A DNA stretch of 64,000 nucleotides from JAYPUG01 sp038117265 (GTDB taxonomy: Bacteria > Pseudomonadota > Alphaproteobacteria > UBA6615). Made by a program: the position numbers and the translations under genes. This document shows positions 63,578-64,000 of the stretch, piece after piece (the first letter of the stretch is position 1; each line of letters begins with the position of its first letter). The notes beneath the pieces were generated by a model. The model was not told where the DNA came from and ran no database searches. It saw only the letters and a program-made list of their open reading frames with translations. The stretch spans positions 4,605 through 68,604 of the forward strand of contig JAYOFO010000007.1 of assembly GCA_038117265.1 (NCBI GenBank), in the 5' to 3' direction.

Positions 63578-63642
63578 CTCAACAGGTTGCCCGCCGTTCC
63601 TTCGACCGCTCCGGCGGGCCTGGCCGCGCCGGATGGGCGTGA

Positions 63643-63670
63643 CTTATAACAGCGAAGCGGGGGGCGGCAA
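63643..63670 (-). promoter_or_regulatory. Predicted promoter of trpGDC-moaC-moeA
   Basis: On the minus strand, -35 TTGCCG (complement of 63665-63670) and -10 TATAAG (complement of 63643-63648), spacer 16 bp. The leader of about 60 nt has a 7-bp GC stem but no Trp-codon-rich peptide, so attenuation is not evident. Confidence 0.45.
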
Positions 63671-63791
63671 AGCGGCGGCGCGCGGGTGCCCGGGGCCAAT
63701 GCCGCGGACGCGACGCGGGCGAATCTGTCATAAGCCTGCCGTAATCGCCGGGCCTATTCGCCGGACACGCACAGGACAGGCAGGCACAGCC

Positions 63792-64000
63792 ATGGCGCGT
63801 AAACCCGCGCGCAGACCGCAGGCATCGAAGAAGGCGTCCGCGCGCCGCGCGAAGGCGGCGGGTTCGCGGTCGCCGCATTCGCGGCTGGGGCTCGTCGCAT
63901 CCGGCGCGGTCGCCGCGGTGGTGCTGGTCGTCGGTGCGATGCTAGCCTTTTCGCCCGACCCGGTCCCCCCGGCACCCGCCACCGTCGGCATCGCCAAGCC
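63792..64000 (+). CDS. Membrane-anchored protein, 3'-truncated by window edge
   Basis: An open frame from ATG 63792 runs off the end of the window (69 codons seen). It begins with a strongly basic Arg/Lys/Ala segment (about 1-33), then one hydrophobic helix (about 34-53, with AVAAVVLVVGAMLAF), then a Pro-rich stretch, suggesting an inner-membrane protein with its C-terminal part in the periplasm. Divergent from the trp genes. No family can be assigned from this fragment. Confidence 0.65.
   Translation, partial: MARKPARRPQASKKASARRAKAAGSRSPHSRLGLVASGAVAAVVLVVGAMLAFSPDPVPPAPATVGIAK

Noticed and set aside
63578..63640. Trp attenuator leader peptide before trpG
   Set aside because: The short leader has no Trp-codon-rich open frame and only one simple GC stem.

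Overview
The window is high-GC DNA that reads as the chromosome of an alphaproteobacterium, most like a Rhodospirillales-type member. The evidence is gene order and content: lon-hup-tRNA, a 14-gene nuo operon followed by birA-coaX-rnj-mce, an rpsB-tsf-pyrH-frr-uppS-cdsA-dxr-rseP-bamA-skp-lpxD-fabZ-lpxA-lpxI-lpxB run, LpxI instead of LpxH, a short prolyl-tRNA synthetase, and a lexA promoter carrying the alphaproteobacterial GTTC-N7-GTTC SOS operator. Most of the window is housekeeping.

Layout. 1-2757: 3' part of lon, hup, tRNA-Val. 2758-7392: accessory block between two tRNA genes (broken PAS sensor, tandem OsmC-like protein, luciferase-like monooxygenase diverging from an HSL-family esterase). 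7393-25702: tRNA-Asp, the complete nuoA-N operon, then birA, coaX, rnj, mce and a small DUF1467-type membrane protein, nearly all overlapping or only a few bases apart. 25705-30827: accessory block (chrA, tag, purine permease, a frameshifted secreted protein, a decayed class III cyclase). 30905-37850: proS, lolC, lolD, dnaE. 37914-39209: two paralogous small cupins and a chimeric remnant ORF (HlyD fragment joined to a HepT/DUF86 fragment). 39393-53774: translation, isoprenoid/phospholipid, outer-membrane assembly and lipid A genes. 53814-54916: glyoxalase I, a cupin and a tiny membrane ORF. 54922-63577 (minus strand): gltA, gltX, an amber-interrupted rusA-like gene, lexA, moeA, moaC, trpC, trpD, trpG. 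63792-end: start of an unidentified membrane-anchored protein.

How it works together. Complex I feeds the quinone pool. The lpx, bamA, skp, rseP and lolCD genes build the outer membrane and its lipid A and sort lipoproteins. uppS, cdsA and dxr supply lipid carriers and precursors. rpsB, tsf, frr, proS, gltX and the tRNAs serve translation. dnaE, tag and lexA serve replication and repair.

I did not find a convincing new multi-gene system. The most unusual content lies at the seams between conserved blocks: four interrupted genes (PAS sensor, secreted protein, cyclase, RusA), the HlyD-HepT chimera, and a tandem OsmC-like protein in which only the second half keeps the two cysteines. Some single-base interruptions could be assembly errors; the cyclase, with several independent lesions, is the best-supported true pseudogene. 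All family names come from motifs and remembered family features, not from a database search.
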